Part shown: piece by piece, positions 22,155-33,689 of the stretch
Layout: the number at the start of each line of letters is the position of its first letter
How positions within the stretch are numbered: position 1 is the stretch's first letter
Assembly (NCBI GenBank): GCA_014218235.1
Contig: CM024766.1
Coordinates: forward strand, 20,557,346-20,621,345
Reading direction: 5' to 3'
DNA from: Colocasia esculenta
Lineage: Eukaryota > Streptophyta > Magnoliopsida > Alismatales > Araceae
Length of the DNA: 64,000 nt
The notes under the pieces: generated by a model
The model's database searches: none
What the model saw: only the letters and a program-made list of their open reading frames with translations
What the model was told of the DNA's origin: nothing
Made by a program: the position numbers and the translations under genes

Positions 22155-22607
22155 AGAGTAACATTAGCGACCGACATTCAGTCCCTAAAACCCATCGGCT
22201 ATAGAGACCGATTATTTTCGGTCACTAATCGGTCACAAAAACATTCTTCCATACCCGGGAAAACGTGAAAATCTATGGCTGAAATAAAATCGGTCACTAA
22301 TTAGTGACCGAAAATAACCGATCGTAAAACTTTCTTCCATACTCAGGAAAACGTGTAAATCTGTGACTGAAATAAAATCTGTCACTAATTAGTGACCGAA
22401 AATATTCGCTCGCCAAAAGTTTCTTCCATTTTCTGAAAATGGAAAATTTCAGTCACTGAACGGTTAACGGTCACTTATTAGTTACTAATTAGTGACCGAA
22501 CTTAAATCAGCCACTATAATATTTTTTTAGCGACCGAATAATGTCGGTCATAATTTGGTCCCTAATTAGTGACCGAATAGTGACTAAAAATATCGGTCTC
22601 TATTTCG
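22155..22607. repeat. Right subterminal repeat zone of the CACTA element
   Basis: The same GGTCACTAAT and TTAGTGACCGA words as on the left are repeated in both orientations. A longer unit including TTTCTTCCATAC and GAAAACGTG occurs two to three times (about 22240-22440). As the 5' end of the minus-strand genes, this zone would also be the original promoter side. Confidence 0.85.
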
Positions 22608-22635
22608 GTCTCTAAACCAATTTTTTTGTGTAGTG
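22608..22635. repeat. CACTA right terminal inverted repeat
   Basis: Read on the minus strand it starts CACTACACAAAAAAA and continues to TTTAGAGACCGA. It matches the left terminus except for a short divergent stretch after CACTACA. Confidence 0.9.
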
Positions 22636-25405
22636 TCAATAGGACTACTAAACACACGTCCTTCTATAAATTGAGCCCCTCTCTCCATGGGACGACCCTA
22701 GGGTTTGCTGGGGTCATGATTGGAGGCTATGGAGGCATTCCTTCCGAGGAGGAAGGCTTCTCCAACCTCTTCTTCCTCATTTCTTCTCTTGAGGACGTGC
22801 AACTTCGTGCTGCTCCCTCTTAGCACCAATAAGTATGGGATTTTGACTCAAACTCCATCATACCATATACCAATATGTTCCTCTATGAATCTAGAGTCAT
22901 CTTGTAGTATTTTTCTCAATATTTACATAATAGATCGTGGAAAATTAGAGATCTTTCTTGAACCTGCGATCCTAGAGTTTTCTAGAGAACGATTTGATCT
23001 CTTCACCCAAAGGTAGGTTATCTCCTAGCAAACATCTAATGAAACTTTATTGCATATAGTTTCACATGTTTTGATTAAGATGGAAGTGTTTTCCACAAAT
23101 TTTTTATGTCTTTTTTTTAATTAAATCTTGCATTATCATAGTGTCAGTTCAGTCTTGTTAAACCCTTCATCAGTCTTACGGATTTTTTTTATCTCTTGTT
23201 TGAGTCGTTTCTTAACTGAACACTCAACATGAAGTTTGTTCCTCCTTGAGTCTAGTTTCCGTAGATGCCTTTTTGCCCAATTTTTATTGAGTATGTCGAG
23301 AGAACTGGCCCAGACAAGCCAACTAGGTTAGTTTTGTGTAAACAATCCCGCTGTGTCCTATTTCCATGTTAAACAATCACTGTTTTCTAATTCCTCGTTA
23401 CTATAGGTTGGTTAGAAGTCTCCTAACTAACAATGCCGGTTTCATCTAATTTGGTTCACTACATAGAGCGTATTGACTTTCCAAAGATCCTTGTGTCAAA
23501 CCTAGTCCAAGTCGGAGTTAGAAATAGGCATAAAAGGCAACCCATCACTCAGAGTCTGAATATGACGAGTTGACCTGTCGCAATAAGAAGGTGACAAGAA
23601 ACTTTTCCCCTTCTGAAGGAAGAAGGCGATAGCCATATTGTCACCTTCAGAAGGCGACAAGCTACTGGTCGCCTTCTTCATCAGAGGGCTAGTATGCTCT
23701 ATTTTGTCTATTTTTTGTTGTTTCTAGATTCTATTTGTTCCTGTTCAAAGTTGTATATTGTAATCATGCATTAATCAACCCATGAAAAAAGTGGTAAACA
23801 TTTTGACATATGATTCTAATTGATCTTAAATGAATTGATAATGCTCTCTACTTGCCAATCTCTCTTTCTTACCTTGTTATCAAACTTGTTAAAATAAACA
23901 CACGACAACTTGCTAAAAGTGGTCAAGCATGATTTTATTTCCTAATTTAGCACTCTCGTTACTTGCCTATTACGAGGATTCCATGATTGTTTCCATAATT
24001 GGATTTAAAAGACACTGACGTATGTACACCAGCGATTCATACGGCGCGATACACGTATACACTCTTGCACGATAGGAAACCCCCTTCTTGGGTTGGATGA
24101 GCTCTTTGTCGAATATTCCTTCTCTCAGACTAGTGACTCCTTGACCAAGGTCTCTTTATGCCTCCTCTGACTATGGATTTCCACATGGCCAACGAGTAGG
24201 TTGAACCATGAAGTACCCAATAGTTAGTATGCACGTCTCTCTCTTCTCTTGACTCTCTTGGAGAGATCTTCTCATATCATCTTGATTTTTGGAGTACACA
24301 TCTATTGAACATGAGACCAAGTCATTAATGAGATATTGAACTAAATGGAAAACACATTGTTATGCTGCTGGAAAAAACTCTTGAACTATTGCCTTGTTAT
24401 GTCTAAATTGTCTTGATATTATTGAACTCGTGAAATTCGTGTTAATAGACATACTTGATTGTGGGTATCTACATTTAAAATCGTGAGATGCAGGATCTGG
24501 CACAACGAGTGTCCAAGGGCTCTAGTCTAGTCCCCTTAGCAAGGAGCTTGAAATATACTGTTAACCTTGGGGTTAATGATTATTGGTGTTGCATTGTGTT
24601 GGGAGTACTTGCTTGTGTAAATGCTAGACACAATACTACATTATACGTGCTCATGATATGCATTCCAAGGTGCCATAGATACTTAATGCATATTAATGAT
24701 TCGTGCACTGACTGTCTTGCTCGAAAAAGTACATGCTTTGTTACGTGCTTGCTTGCTTGTTAACATGGCCAATCATGTTAATGCTATCTCATTCTTGCTC
24801 GTGAAATTGACAATCTTGTTACTTGCTCACTACTTCTTGATAATCCTACTAGACCATTGTACATACTTGGCAACTTGCTTGAACCCAACATTCCTACTAG
24901 CCACATTTTACTATCGATGTTTAAATACATAGTTCTTGTCATTGTAATGACATCTAGCTTTTAAAATGCTAAATACTTATATCATGCTTAGAAGATGTAA
25001 ATCCTACTGGGCGAGTGTGCTCATTACCTACTTTATCAGGAAATAGATGATGAAGAAAACCAAGACTACATTGCAGATGATCAAGAGTGAAGAGTGTGCC
25101 TTAGTTATCAAATCATTGAGTCATGGTATCATAGTGACTTAGTAGTTAGTTATTTGAGAGTATTAGAACATGTAGTATGGCATGAGGGTTATTATGCAAT
25201 CTTCTATTTCTTAAGTCGTTATTTTGGTGTCGGATCGAGATGCAATAGACAATTATTGGCATTTGTAATAAAATTTGAGTTAGTTATTTATTTTGTGGGC
25301 CCATATATGTGGTGTTGTGGTTTATATGGCTAACATGCTAGAGGCTTATTTGTTGACTGTTCACGTCTCGACTCTTTCTATCTTCCGTATGCGCTAAGCT
25401 CCATA
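22636..25405 (+). mobile_element. Gypsy-type LTR fragment, right of the CACTA insertion
   Basis: A TATA box (TATAAA) is at 22665-22670. Further on, the sequence is recognisably related to the solo LTR at 41351-45170 and to the fragment at 59328-60603: all three share a block like GACTAGTGACTCCTTGACCAAGG with TGGATTCCCACATGG (about 24120-24200, 44050-44110, 60225-60290). Near 25337 it repeats the first 35 bases of the window. It is cut off by the element starting at 25406. Open frames at 24488-24932 and 25094-25333 match nothing and lie within LTR sequence. Confidence 0.65.
23587..23676. repeat. Dyad cluster a: GAAGGCGAC / GTCGCCTTC, three units
   Basis: Three hairpin units start at 23587, 23622 and 23650. 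Each is the word GAAGGYGAY, about ten variable bases, then its inverse (intact as GTCGCCTTC in the third unit). The cluster lies downstream of the LTR TATA box, so it would be in the RNA leader. Confidence 0.8.
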
Positions 25406-26889
25406 TGTAACGCTCAACCTCCTCGTCAGCTACCAACGACCCTCGATACTATGACCGAAGAATTGCCTCTTAACAGGGCTCAATCGAGCAAGAAAAGTCA
25501 TTTCCTGGAAATGGCCTAGGCCGCGAGGCCCACCCAGAAGGTGGGGATTAGCAGAGATCTTAGGCATCCATTAGAATCGCTCATGCACCCTCACTCAGAC
25601 ACTGAGCTCCTGACCATGAGGCACCCTCCTTCCACATGTGGGTGAAAGGGGACCCGACACCCGAGGGACCTACAACAACAAGGACTAAGATGGAAGGACG
25701 CCTTGGCCCTGTGCGGCAATGGCCCGAGGAGAGTCAAGCAACAAAGGAATTAAGGTGATGGGATGTTCCTAGTGCTAGTTAAGAGTGCTTTGCAAGCCAA
25801 CTATCATTAGTGATGACACTTACAACCATGTACTAATATCTTTTGGTAATAATATTAATGACATTTTCTCACTTTATATTACATACATGAGATGATGTTT
25901 ATATTGTGCTCGAGTCGTAGATTCTGGAGCAGATGGGAAAAAGTGGTTAGGAAAGCGGCGTCGAGTCATTTGCAGAGCTCTCTTGGCTGTCTGGGACGCC
26001 TAGGCTGGTTGGAGTTCTTCCCGGCGCAGACCAGTCAGTCCTTTTTCTCACTGCCTCGCTCTTTGTGGCCCCGGAACCACCTAGAAAGGCCAGGCATGGG
26101 ACTGTAGTCTGACCAAACTATGACGATTACTGTTATGTTTCTGCCCCCACTTTGACAAGACGTGGAGGTTTGGACCTGGGTCGAGGGCAAGACGTCTATG
26201 GGTGCTCCTGACCGGTTGACTAGAGGTAGTGGTTTCTGTAGCTAGTGTCCTTTGTCTAGGCGGGGTTCTCCCTGTCTATGGTTACAGCGTGTGGTGGTCA
26301 CGACCTGCAGATCGTACGGAGTTTTTGACCACGGTGTCTCTTCCGTACTGTTGCTAGTTAGTTTGATTTGCTTCCCACTTTCCTGTGTAGTTTAGACTAT
26401 ATGTAACTGCCATCATTTTCTTTGATTATATATTCTTTCCCGCCTATTAGAGACAATAGGAGATTGGTAGTCCTTCCTGAGCTTCTGTTGTGAAGCTCAT
26501 CCATTCTTTTTCCAAGTGAGACTTCTCAGTAGCAGCCGGGTGCGCGTTGGGTGGAGGAGACAAAGCGGTAGTCGTCGTCTCCATAGCTAGCAGTGGTACC
26601 CCCCTTTTAGTTGTACTTCACCCTGAGGTATATCCCTAAGGGTTCTACTCTTCCATTCTTTACTTGTACTCGTTGTGTGTTGGGACTGTACCTAGAGCGA
26701 TACGCTGTAGTCTCGCTCTTCTTTTTGCTTCTGCGTTTGTACTCCTAGTTTAGTAGTTGATGTTTATTTCCTTTACATATTTTATTAGACTTGTGTTATA
26801 GCCCTTCCGGGTCCCCAGATCCGTGGACGGCGACCACAAAAATTGGGTCCTTGGTTTGAGTCGAGGGTCAGGTTCTCGGGGTCGTTACA
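25406..26889 (+). repeat. 5' LTR of gypsy element A
   Basis: It begins TGTAACGC and ends GGTCGTTACA, with six-base inverted ends TGTAAC/GTTACA, 1484 bp. The five bases before it are CCATA. It is unlike the Tekay LTR in sequence and half its length. The open frame at 25892-26107 has no supported function. Confidence 0.8.
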
Positions 26890-26890
26890 G

Positions 26891-26902
26891 TTGGTATCAG
26901 AG
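26891..26902 (+). promoter_or_regulatory. Primer-binding site of element A
   Basis: TTGGTATCAGAGTG one base after the LTR matches the initiator tRNA-Met site (TGGTATCAGAGC) except at the end, where C has become T. Confidence 0.75.
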
Positions 26903-27027
26903 TGAGAGTCTAATAGGACTTGTCGCAGATTTAAACTGCAACTAGAGAGTCCCAACAGTAGTACAAGTACATTGCTAGCCACCCGAGTTAGTGTCATTAA
27001 CCTTGTTGGTTGTGTACTGTGCAGGAT

Positions 27028-28471
27028 ATGGCTCCGCGTAGGTGTAGGCAAACCAGAGAGATGATTAAGCAGTAGGGTGACTCAGACATGCCCACGCCAA
27101 GTCAGGTTCAGGAGGATGTGTCGGCAGAGGAGTCTGTAGCACAGCCCCATCAGTTAGCAGCAGCGGCAACACAGGGTGGGCAGCAGTAGTAGCAGTGGTA
27201 GCAGTCCCCACCACCGTGGCACGAGGATTGGTTCCCCATTTCTGAGCAGTTCCTTAGGGCCATGCTTCAGGGGATGTGGCAACCAGGGCAGGCGACAATG
27301 GGAGGTCAGCCTCCAATAACTCCCCCGGTAGTACCAGAGTAGCAGGCAGATCCATAGGTAGAGCAACTAGTAATACAATAGGCGTCGTATACTGGGAGTA
27401 CTCAGGTCAGTAGGAGGTGGACGACTGTGACTGAGGACAAGACCACCCTCTTGGAGATGTTCTTGCATCTCCGACCACCGACGTTCTTTAGCGACTATGA
27501 CCAAGACAAAGCTGAGAGTTGCAGCGTACGTTCGAGTCCATGGAGTGCGCCGAGGAGGATCAGGTGAGATTGGCAGTATACTAGCTGAAGGGACCAACCC
27601 ATGAGTGGTGGAGAGTTCAAAGGCAGACACACTTCCTAGGGTAGCGATTGGATCAGGTTTCTTGGTAGCGGTTCTTGGAGGTCTTCCATGGCGAGTACTT
27701 TTCTGACTATGCTCGACGTAAGAGATGAGATCAGTTTCATGAGTTGGCTCAGGGTGATATGACAGTTGTTCAGTATCATCAGAGGTTTGTTCGGTTGTTG
27801 AGGCATGTTCCCCATGTCTCCAGTAGTGAGCAGGCTTGTGTAGAGAGGTTTATTGCTGGACTGAGGCAAGATTTGCGGTGGGGCGTGACTGCTCACATGT
27901 GTGCCACTTTGGGAGTGGCGGTGGCTAAGTCCACTACCTTTGAGAGAGAGGCATGGCAGCCCCAACAGTAGCAGCAGCTGGTAGGAGCTTCCTCTAGAGC
28001 CACCCCGTACGAGCGTCCTACTAGAAGTTGTGGTAGTGCGACTTCTTCCTCTTCTTTGGGATCGGGCAGTTCCGGTCTGTGCTCGAGGTTCAAGAAGATG
28101 ACCACTCGCGGGGGTGGACGGGGCCGGCAGTAGAAGCGCCAGTCAAGGTTTGGGGAGCAGTCGGTCCAGTAAGGAGCCGAGCAGGCAGGCAGGAGGTGAC
28201 TTGTTACACTTGTGGTTTACCAGGCCACTATAGGAGGGATTACCCGATGAGGCAAGTCCAGCAGCCAGTGCAGTACACTCAGTAGTTGCCACAGTACCAG
28301 TACCCTCTACAGCAGTAGGCACCCCATCAGCAGCAAGAGGGGCAGTACCAGCAACAGCCTCAGCAGTTCTAGCAGTATCAACAGCCTTAGCAGTTTCAGC
28401 CATACCAGTAGCAGCAGCAGTTTCCACAGCACCAACAGTCACCGCAGCCACAGCCGCAGCAGCCCCAGCAG
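27028..28471 (+). pseudogene. gag of element A, stop-riddled
   Basis: The frame starts MAPRRCRQ at 27028. The gag core is recognisable at 27744-27971 (VQYHQRFVRLLRHVP, then FIAGLRQDLRWGV). A zinc knuckle follows at about 28198: CYTCGLPGHYRRDYP, where the last Cys has become Tyr. A Gln-rich tail spans 28250-28470. Many stops are TAG inside CAG runs, as expected from C-to-T change at CHG methylation sites. Frame changes occur near 27500 and 27730. Confidence 0.75.
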
Positions 28472-28846
28472 GTGCCACAGCGTGGGCGTGGTCGTGTGAT
28501 GGCTCTCACCAGGGAGGAGGCCGAGGCATCAAACTTGGTCGAAGGTACTTTGCCTATCCATGGTAGAGCAGCCTGTGTTCTGGTTGATTCTGGTGCTTCT
28601 CTTTGTTTTGCTTCCGAGGAGTTTTACGAGTCGCTCGTTTATCACACCCCTGAGAGGCAGTGTGACGTGATGGTTGATCTTCTGTCCGATGATTACATGC
28701 GTTCTTTAACCCACCTTGAGGGTGTCACAGTTGAGGTCCAGGGACACCAGTTGCCGGTCAGGTTGTACACGTTGCTGCTTCGTGACTTCGATGTCATCCT
28801 TGGCATGGACTGGTTGGAGGCTCACTCAGCTGTGGTGGATTGTTAG
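28472..28846 (+). pseudogene. Aspartic protease of element A
   Basis: The frame is open over 124 residues. The catalytic segment is LVDSGASLCF (near 28580) and the closing motif is DVILGMDWL (near 28795). In this superfamily the protease releases gag and pol products. The frame ends in TAG after AVVDC, where relatives read on with Gln. It lies between the Gln-rich gag tail and reverse transcriptase, the usual order. Confidence 0.8.
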
Positions 28847-28855
28847 CAGAAGACT

Positions 28856-29312
28856 ATGCGGTTTGATATACCCGAAACCTCCGTTCTCTGCTTCCGAGGT
28901 ATCCAGTCTACCAGTCGACCTTTTATTTCTTTCTGTAGAGCTCATCATTTGATCCGCGATGGTTGCGTAACATATCTTGCTTCTGTTTGTTCCTTGGAAT
29001 CTAGTGGGTCATCGATTTTTGATGCACCTATTGTTTTTCAGTTTTCTGATGTCTTGCCGGAGGATCTACCTGGGTTACCGCCTGAGTGCGTGGTAGAGTT
29101 CTCCATTGAGATTTTGCATGGTATGATGCCTTTGTCTAAGGCATCATACCGGATGGCTCCGACTGAGTTGCGCGAGCTGAAGCGCCAGTTGCAGGAGTTG
29201 CTTGAGCTGGGTTTTATCCGTCCGAGCCATTTGCCTTGGGGAGCGCCAATGTTGTTTGTGAGGAAGAAGGATGGTAGCTTGCGGTTGTGCAATGATTATA
29301 GGTAGTTGAACC
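28856..29312 (+). pseudogene. Reverse transcriptase of element A, N-terminal part
   Basis: Conserved blocks are FSDVLPEDLPGLPP, SYRMAPTELRELKRQLQELL, GFIRPSHLPWGAPMLFV and KKDGSLRLCNDYR. A TAG replaces the Lys codon expected next. The sequence is then cut by the Tekay insertion at the AGGTA target site, within the LNQV motif. The rest resumes at 39978. Confidence 0.85.
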
Positions 29313-29317
29313 AGGTA
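29313..29317. repeat. Target-site duplication AGGTA, left copy
   Basis: AGGTA sits directly before the 5' LTR of the Tekay element. The matching copy is at 39973-39977. Confidence 0.9.
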
Positions 29318-32220
29318 TGTAGTGCCCTAGAAAAATTTTCTTGAATTTATTTTGCAAATTGTATGTTTATTTCTGCATGAATTTGAATGCTGATCTGTAT
29401 GGAACTTGGCGTCAACATCTCTTGGCGTTAAGTCCTGTTAGCGGTAAGATCACCTGCCGTTTACTTTCTGTTAACGACATACTCTTGTGTCGTTTATTAT
29501 TTTTGAATTTCTTAAATTTTTGGGCAAGCCTGTAAATGACATCAACGATGGACATTTACGTGGAGGCCGACGACATCTTTTGTTGACGTTAAGCTGACTT
29601 TCCTGTTTTTATATTTCCATTCTGAGGGAGAGAGATCTGCTATTTTAAGAGCTTTTATGAGGCCAGATCTGAGCGTTTCGCATCCTAGGGTCAGGATATA
29701 GGCTGGCCATCGCATGAGAGGTCTTTATAAGACCTAGATTTCGCAAATAGGGAGGTTTTCACACTGGTTTTGAGGGAGAGAAAAGAGGGTCGAGAAGGGG
29801 TGACTCTGTGCCAGTTCGTGCGGTTTGGAGGCTTCTGAACCAAGAAGGTTCAACCAGCTTCGTGATCAGGAGCTTCTCCAAGCAGAAGGCTTGCGTGGGA
29901 GGCGGATTGGAGCGTTTGGAGTCGGCAGGAAGGAACTGCCTCACAGACGAGGCGGCATCTTCGGCTCAGATTCGACACTCCAGTAGGAGGGATTGAGGCA
30001 AGTTACATGGGGGTTCAGTTTAGGATATGACATACTATCTAATTACCATTTTTCATATTTTTAAAGCATGCAAATAACCTATGGGAAGGGGTAGAAGTTG
30101 CGTTATTTCATGTAGGGTTTCTGTGTTTTCTGTGCATAAGAACTAGACGTCCAGATCGCTTGCCGTCTATATATTGCTAACGGCAGCATCGACTACCATC
30201 TACTTCATGTGAACATCGTTCGTTTTCTGATTTTTATTATATGTAAACGGCGCTATGTGCCGCCGTCAGTATGTGTTAACGGCGCTATGTGCCGCCGTCT
30301 ATTTAGGTTTAACGACAAAGTATGTGGACGTCTACTTCAGTAAACGCCACATACCTTTCCGTCAAGTTTATCAGTATCATGTTTTTCCAGAAAACTGATT
30401 TTATTATCTATATATGATCCATGCTTGTATGAGTTTTGGCCATGTTTTTACGGTGTTTGTTTACTGTTATAATATGGACTGATTATTGCAATAGTAAACA
30501 GGCTATTTATATCTATATATATATATAAATGCTATTGATGTTTGATTGACAAAAGACAAGTGTAATGGATTATAAAATGATGATGTATGTTAGAATATGG
30601 ATGGTTGAAGGCTGAATTACTATGGGAGATAATACATACCAGTGGTTCTCTGTTCTGTATAAATTCCATGATCTTTTACTAGGTGTTGTACTATGTTAAT
30701 TAATCGAGTTGATGAAATTAGCTCATGAAAAAGGTTATAGAGATCAGAAAATACAAAATTGGCATGTGCATAGTATATCCTGATTCTGAATTTTTGTTAA
30801 AATTTTGAAATTTTATACATCTGTACATTCTGTTATGAATTTCTGAATAGTAAGTTGCATGTAGAAATTAAATAAAATGCAAGCATGTACATGATGGAAT
30901 GTGTTGCATTTATTATCATGATAGGGGTCTGTCATATAGAAAGTAGAATTTCAGAACTGAAAATACGTGCTATAGGTTATTGCAAGTGCATGAAATGTAA
31001 ATTAAATGATATATACGTGTTAGTGCATGCATTGAAATGAAATACCAATAAGACATTGCTATATTAGAGATTCCTACAAGGAACTACACCATGGATGCCC
31101 CTATGGAAATGGTTCACCTACATTTAAATGATCTATTGAATCCCTAGGCAACGGATTGAAATCCTGGAGGTAGACAAGTTCTACTGGTTAAGGTGGGAAG
31201 GACTTTCCTCGGTTTTGCGCAAATACCATGACTTCATCACTGTATTGCCTAGGTGATAAGTGAATGATAAATGACTAATGATCTCTATTATAGTGCGGGC
31301 TATGTCTTGGCAAATAAATCAAATGTACATGTCTACATGACCTACATGCTACATGCCTGCATGAACATTGTCTACATGATTTCATGCTACATGTCTACAT
31401 GTTAAATGCCACATGAATTACATGCAAATTGATATATGAAAGAATTGCTACATGTTTAAATGGCCCATTGTTACATGACAACTGTTACATATTGCATAAT
31501 GTAGCATAAGGTTTTCATTGAAATAGTTTACATGATTACATGACAATAAGTAGAAACCATGATAAAATGATAGCATGTTACATGTAAGAACATGTTACTT
31601 CAATTGTTAGTAAATAAGATGTAGATTTTATGCATTGCATGACATGGTTATTTCCATAATAATTAGAATGCTATAAATGAATGATTGCCATTGATTTAGA
31701 ACCATGTTAGTAGGAAGAGTATATGATATCAATGAAATGAGTGATAATATGTTACCATGTTTTAAACCATTTATATTTATATATCGTGAACTGTCTTTCA
31801 TGTGATTTGCTGAGTCTTGTAGACTCATACTTGCTTAACATTTCAGGAGAACCAGAGGACACTCAGGAGTTAGTTCACACTGACTCGAAGCGAGAGGATG
31901 TGGAGACTTAGATTGGTTGAGAGGTTTAGAGTGACTCTTGTATGTGAGGACTATATGTATTTTCCTTTATGCAATTGGACTATGAAATGTAATAAATTTG
32001 GGACTATTGTTATTTCTCTTATGCACTAGACTTTACATTTGAGTATAATGTTGATTACAATCATTTAGTTCCATGTTCTGTTGCTTATTATTTGAATTAA
32101 TTTGTCATTTGTGTATATCTCAATCTGTACTGTCAATTGTTGGATTTATTCCACTGTAATACCTCTGTTAGATCCAATGTGAGTTGGTATAACTGTATTG
32201 GGTCTAAGAGGGGCATTACA
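29318..32220 (+). repeat. 5' LTR of the Tekay element
   Basis: 2903 bp. The TATA box (TTATAAGA, about 29725) has one change against the 3' LTR copy. Dyad units occur both before it (29400-29614) and after it (30148-30368). A stretch rich in CTACATG words spans 31325-31620. Open frames such as 29808-29996 are LTR sequence. Confidence 0.95.
29400..30368. repeat. Dyad clusters b: AACGNC / GNCGTT family in the Tekay LTR
   Basis: Examples are GTTAACGACATACTCTTG then GTGTCGTTT (about 29471-29500), and two copies of AACGGCG, CTATGT, GCCGCCGT at about 30247-30300. The first group lies in U3 at 29400-29614; the second lies in the leader at 30148-30368. The same units are in the 3' LTR at about 37180-37370 and 37930-38145. 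Confidence 0.75.
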
Positions 32221-32225
32221 GAGAT

Positions 32226-32237
32226 TGGTATCAGAGC
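32226..32237 (+). promoter_or_regulatory. Primer-binding site, initiator tRNA-Met type
   Basis: TGGTATCAGAGC lies five bases after the 5' LTR. The match to the plant consensus is exact. Confidence 0.95.
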
Positions 32238-32583
32238 GTTCCAGGTTGAGCATGTACATAAGTGGATTATCAACATTGTATTCGTATTTTATGTCTGCAT
32301 AAAGAATTAGTCCAAGTTTATGTAGAGTAATAGGTCATTTAATTGGATGCTTATTTTGCAGACTATGGCGACTCGTGGACGTAGAGGAGTTGTTCCGACC
32401 CGGGGTGATGAGTCAGCAGGAGGTTCGCAGGCTCCAGCTCAGCAGGCTCAGGACAAGACTGGAGTACCTTTACCACCCCCACCACCACTTGTAGACTACG
32501 GAGCATTGATGCAAGGATTGGTGCACGCGATGCAGACTCAGGCTCAGACTACAGCGGCATTGCAGGCGCAGGTGCAGGTTCAG

Positions 32584-32656
32584 GTTGGTAGATGCAAGAG
32601 TTATTGAAGGTGTTAATTGGAAGAATTGTTAGCTAAGAGCTTGTTTTGGATTGTAG
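32584..32656 (+). other. Putative intron 1 in Tekay gag
   Basis: 73 bases from GTTGGTAG to GGATTGTAG lie between CAG and GCA codons (phase 0). It contains stops in the gag frame. Joining its borders restores gag similarity after correcting one extra C just downstream. The donor is not a strong consensus. Confidence 0.5.
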
Positions 32657-32852
32657 GCACAGCCCTGCTCATGAGGCAGTCTTTGGAGGAGTGCCTATGA
32701 TGGAGAGGTTTAGTAGGATGACCCCGCCCTTCTTTAAGGGGGAGAGTGATCCTATTCTAGTGGAGAGTTGGCTTCGGGAGACGGAGAAGATCTTTCGTGC
32801 CATTCGTTGTGCGGAAGAGGAGAGGGTGACTTTAGCTACTTATATGCTGTAG

Positions 32853-32927
32853 GTAAAGGTTGGTTTTTTTGAAGGTTATGCATGTTGTTTGGAATGTACC
32901 CTTAGCTGTATTGATCTATCTTCTCAG
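32853..32927 (+). other. Putative intron 2 in Tekay gag
   Basis: 75 bases from GTAAAGGT to CTTCTCAG, T-rich, with good donor and acceptor. It splits the conserved TYMLQ/ERADVWW block exactly between codons; the Q codon is now TAG. The length fits the lower range for plant introns. Confidence 0.6.
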
Positions 32928-33689
32928 GAGCGTGCCGATGTGTGGTGGTCCTCTGTACTACGCACACAATTTGCAGATGGGGCTATGGAGGTTGCTTGGG
33001 ATGAGTTCGTCCGTCTGTTTAGGGCGAATTATATTCCAGAGCATGTGTAGGATCGTATGGAGCAGGAGTTTTTGACATTGACCCAGGGGTCAATGAGCGT
33101 GCTTGAGTACGAGGCGAGATTTGCGGAGCTGTCCAAGTATGCGCCCCACATAGTGGCAGATGAGCGGAGGAAGATAAAGAAATTTATTATGGGGTTGAAG
33201 CCATCACTGAGGACAAGACTGGTGGCTTTGGACATCGTACCATGGAGGAGGCTTTGTCAGCGCATGCATGTAGAGGCAGAGATGGAGGTCTATCTGGAGG
33301 AGAAGAGGTCTTCTTTAAGAGGCCGCATCACATTCCAGCGTCAGGACAGAAAGAAGAAGGCCCCAGCTTTCCAGCAGAGAGTAGTTGCACCGGCGAGAGT
33401 GGTTGCACCGACACCAGGCAGAGGCTCAGTTGAGGAGAAACCAGTGTGTACCTAGTGTGGGAAGCGCCATGGAGGCAAGGTGTGTTGGGTGACTTCTGGG
33501 AGGTGCTTGAGGTGTGGTGATAAGAACCACAAGATCAGAGATTGTCCGAAGATGGCGCAGCAGACTACAGTGGCAGCAGCACCAGCAACAGCTAGACCGG
33601 CACCAGAGCAGCAGGAGACCGAGGGCTCAGGCTCGAGTGTTCGCTTTGGCGAGAGACGAGGTAGAGTTGGCAGAGCATGTCACAGAAGG

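Larger units (their letters stand above)
303..22635 (-). mobile_element. CACTA (En/Spm) DNA transposon, with nested insertions
   Basis: The element opens with CACTACAAGAAAAA and closes with the inverse of CACTACACAAAAAA. Both termini are followed inward by the shared word TTTAGAGACCGA. Dense copies of TCGGTCACTA and its complement fill both subterminal zones, the arrangement expected for TNPA-type binding sites. Inside are TNP2 and PTTA-like genes, both on the minus strand, so the functional 5' end is the right terminus. CACTA elements duplicate 3 bp on insertion; the flanks read TTA on the left and TCA on the right, which agree at two of three positions. The span includes an Athila-type retroelement at 13566-21805, so the transposon itself is about 14 kb. 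Stops and small indels in both genes make it non-autonomous now. Confidence 0.93.
32365..33675 (+). pseudogene. gag of the Tekay element, with two intron-like gaps
   Basis: The frame starts MATRGRRG at 32365. The order is a Gln-rich N-terminus, then MMERFSRMTPPFFKGESDP (near 32698) and SWLRETEKIFRAIRCAEEE. ERADVWWSSVLRTQF follows near 32928, then QEFLTLTQGSMSVLEYEARF near 33065. Two Cys-rich knuckles follow; the second, CLRCGDKNHKIRDC near 33506, is intact. Protein similarity is interrupted twice by short AT-rich pieces with GT/AG ends (32584-32656 and 32853-32927). Decay includes TAG for Gln at 32850 and before the first Cys knuckle near 33453, plus a one-base slip near 32665. Confidence 0.8.

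Noticed and set aside
24488..25333. Leu/Cys-rich open frames that could be read as membrane proteins
   Set aside because: They lie inside LTR sequence related to two other LTRs in the window, where the frames are not kept.
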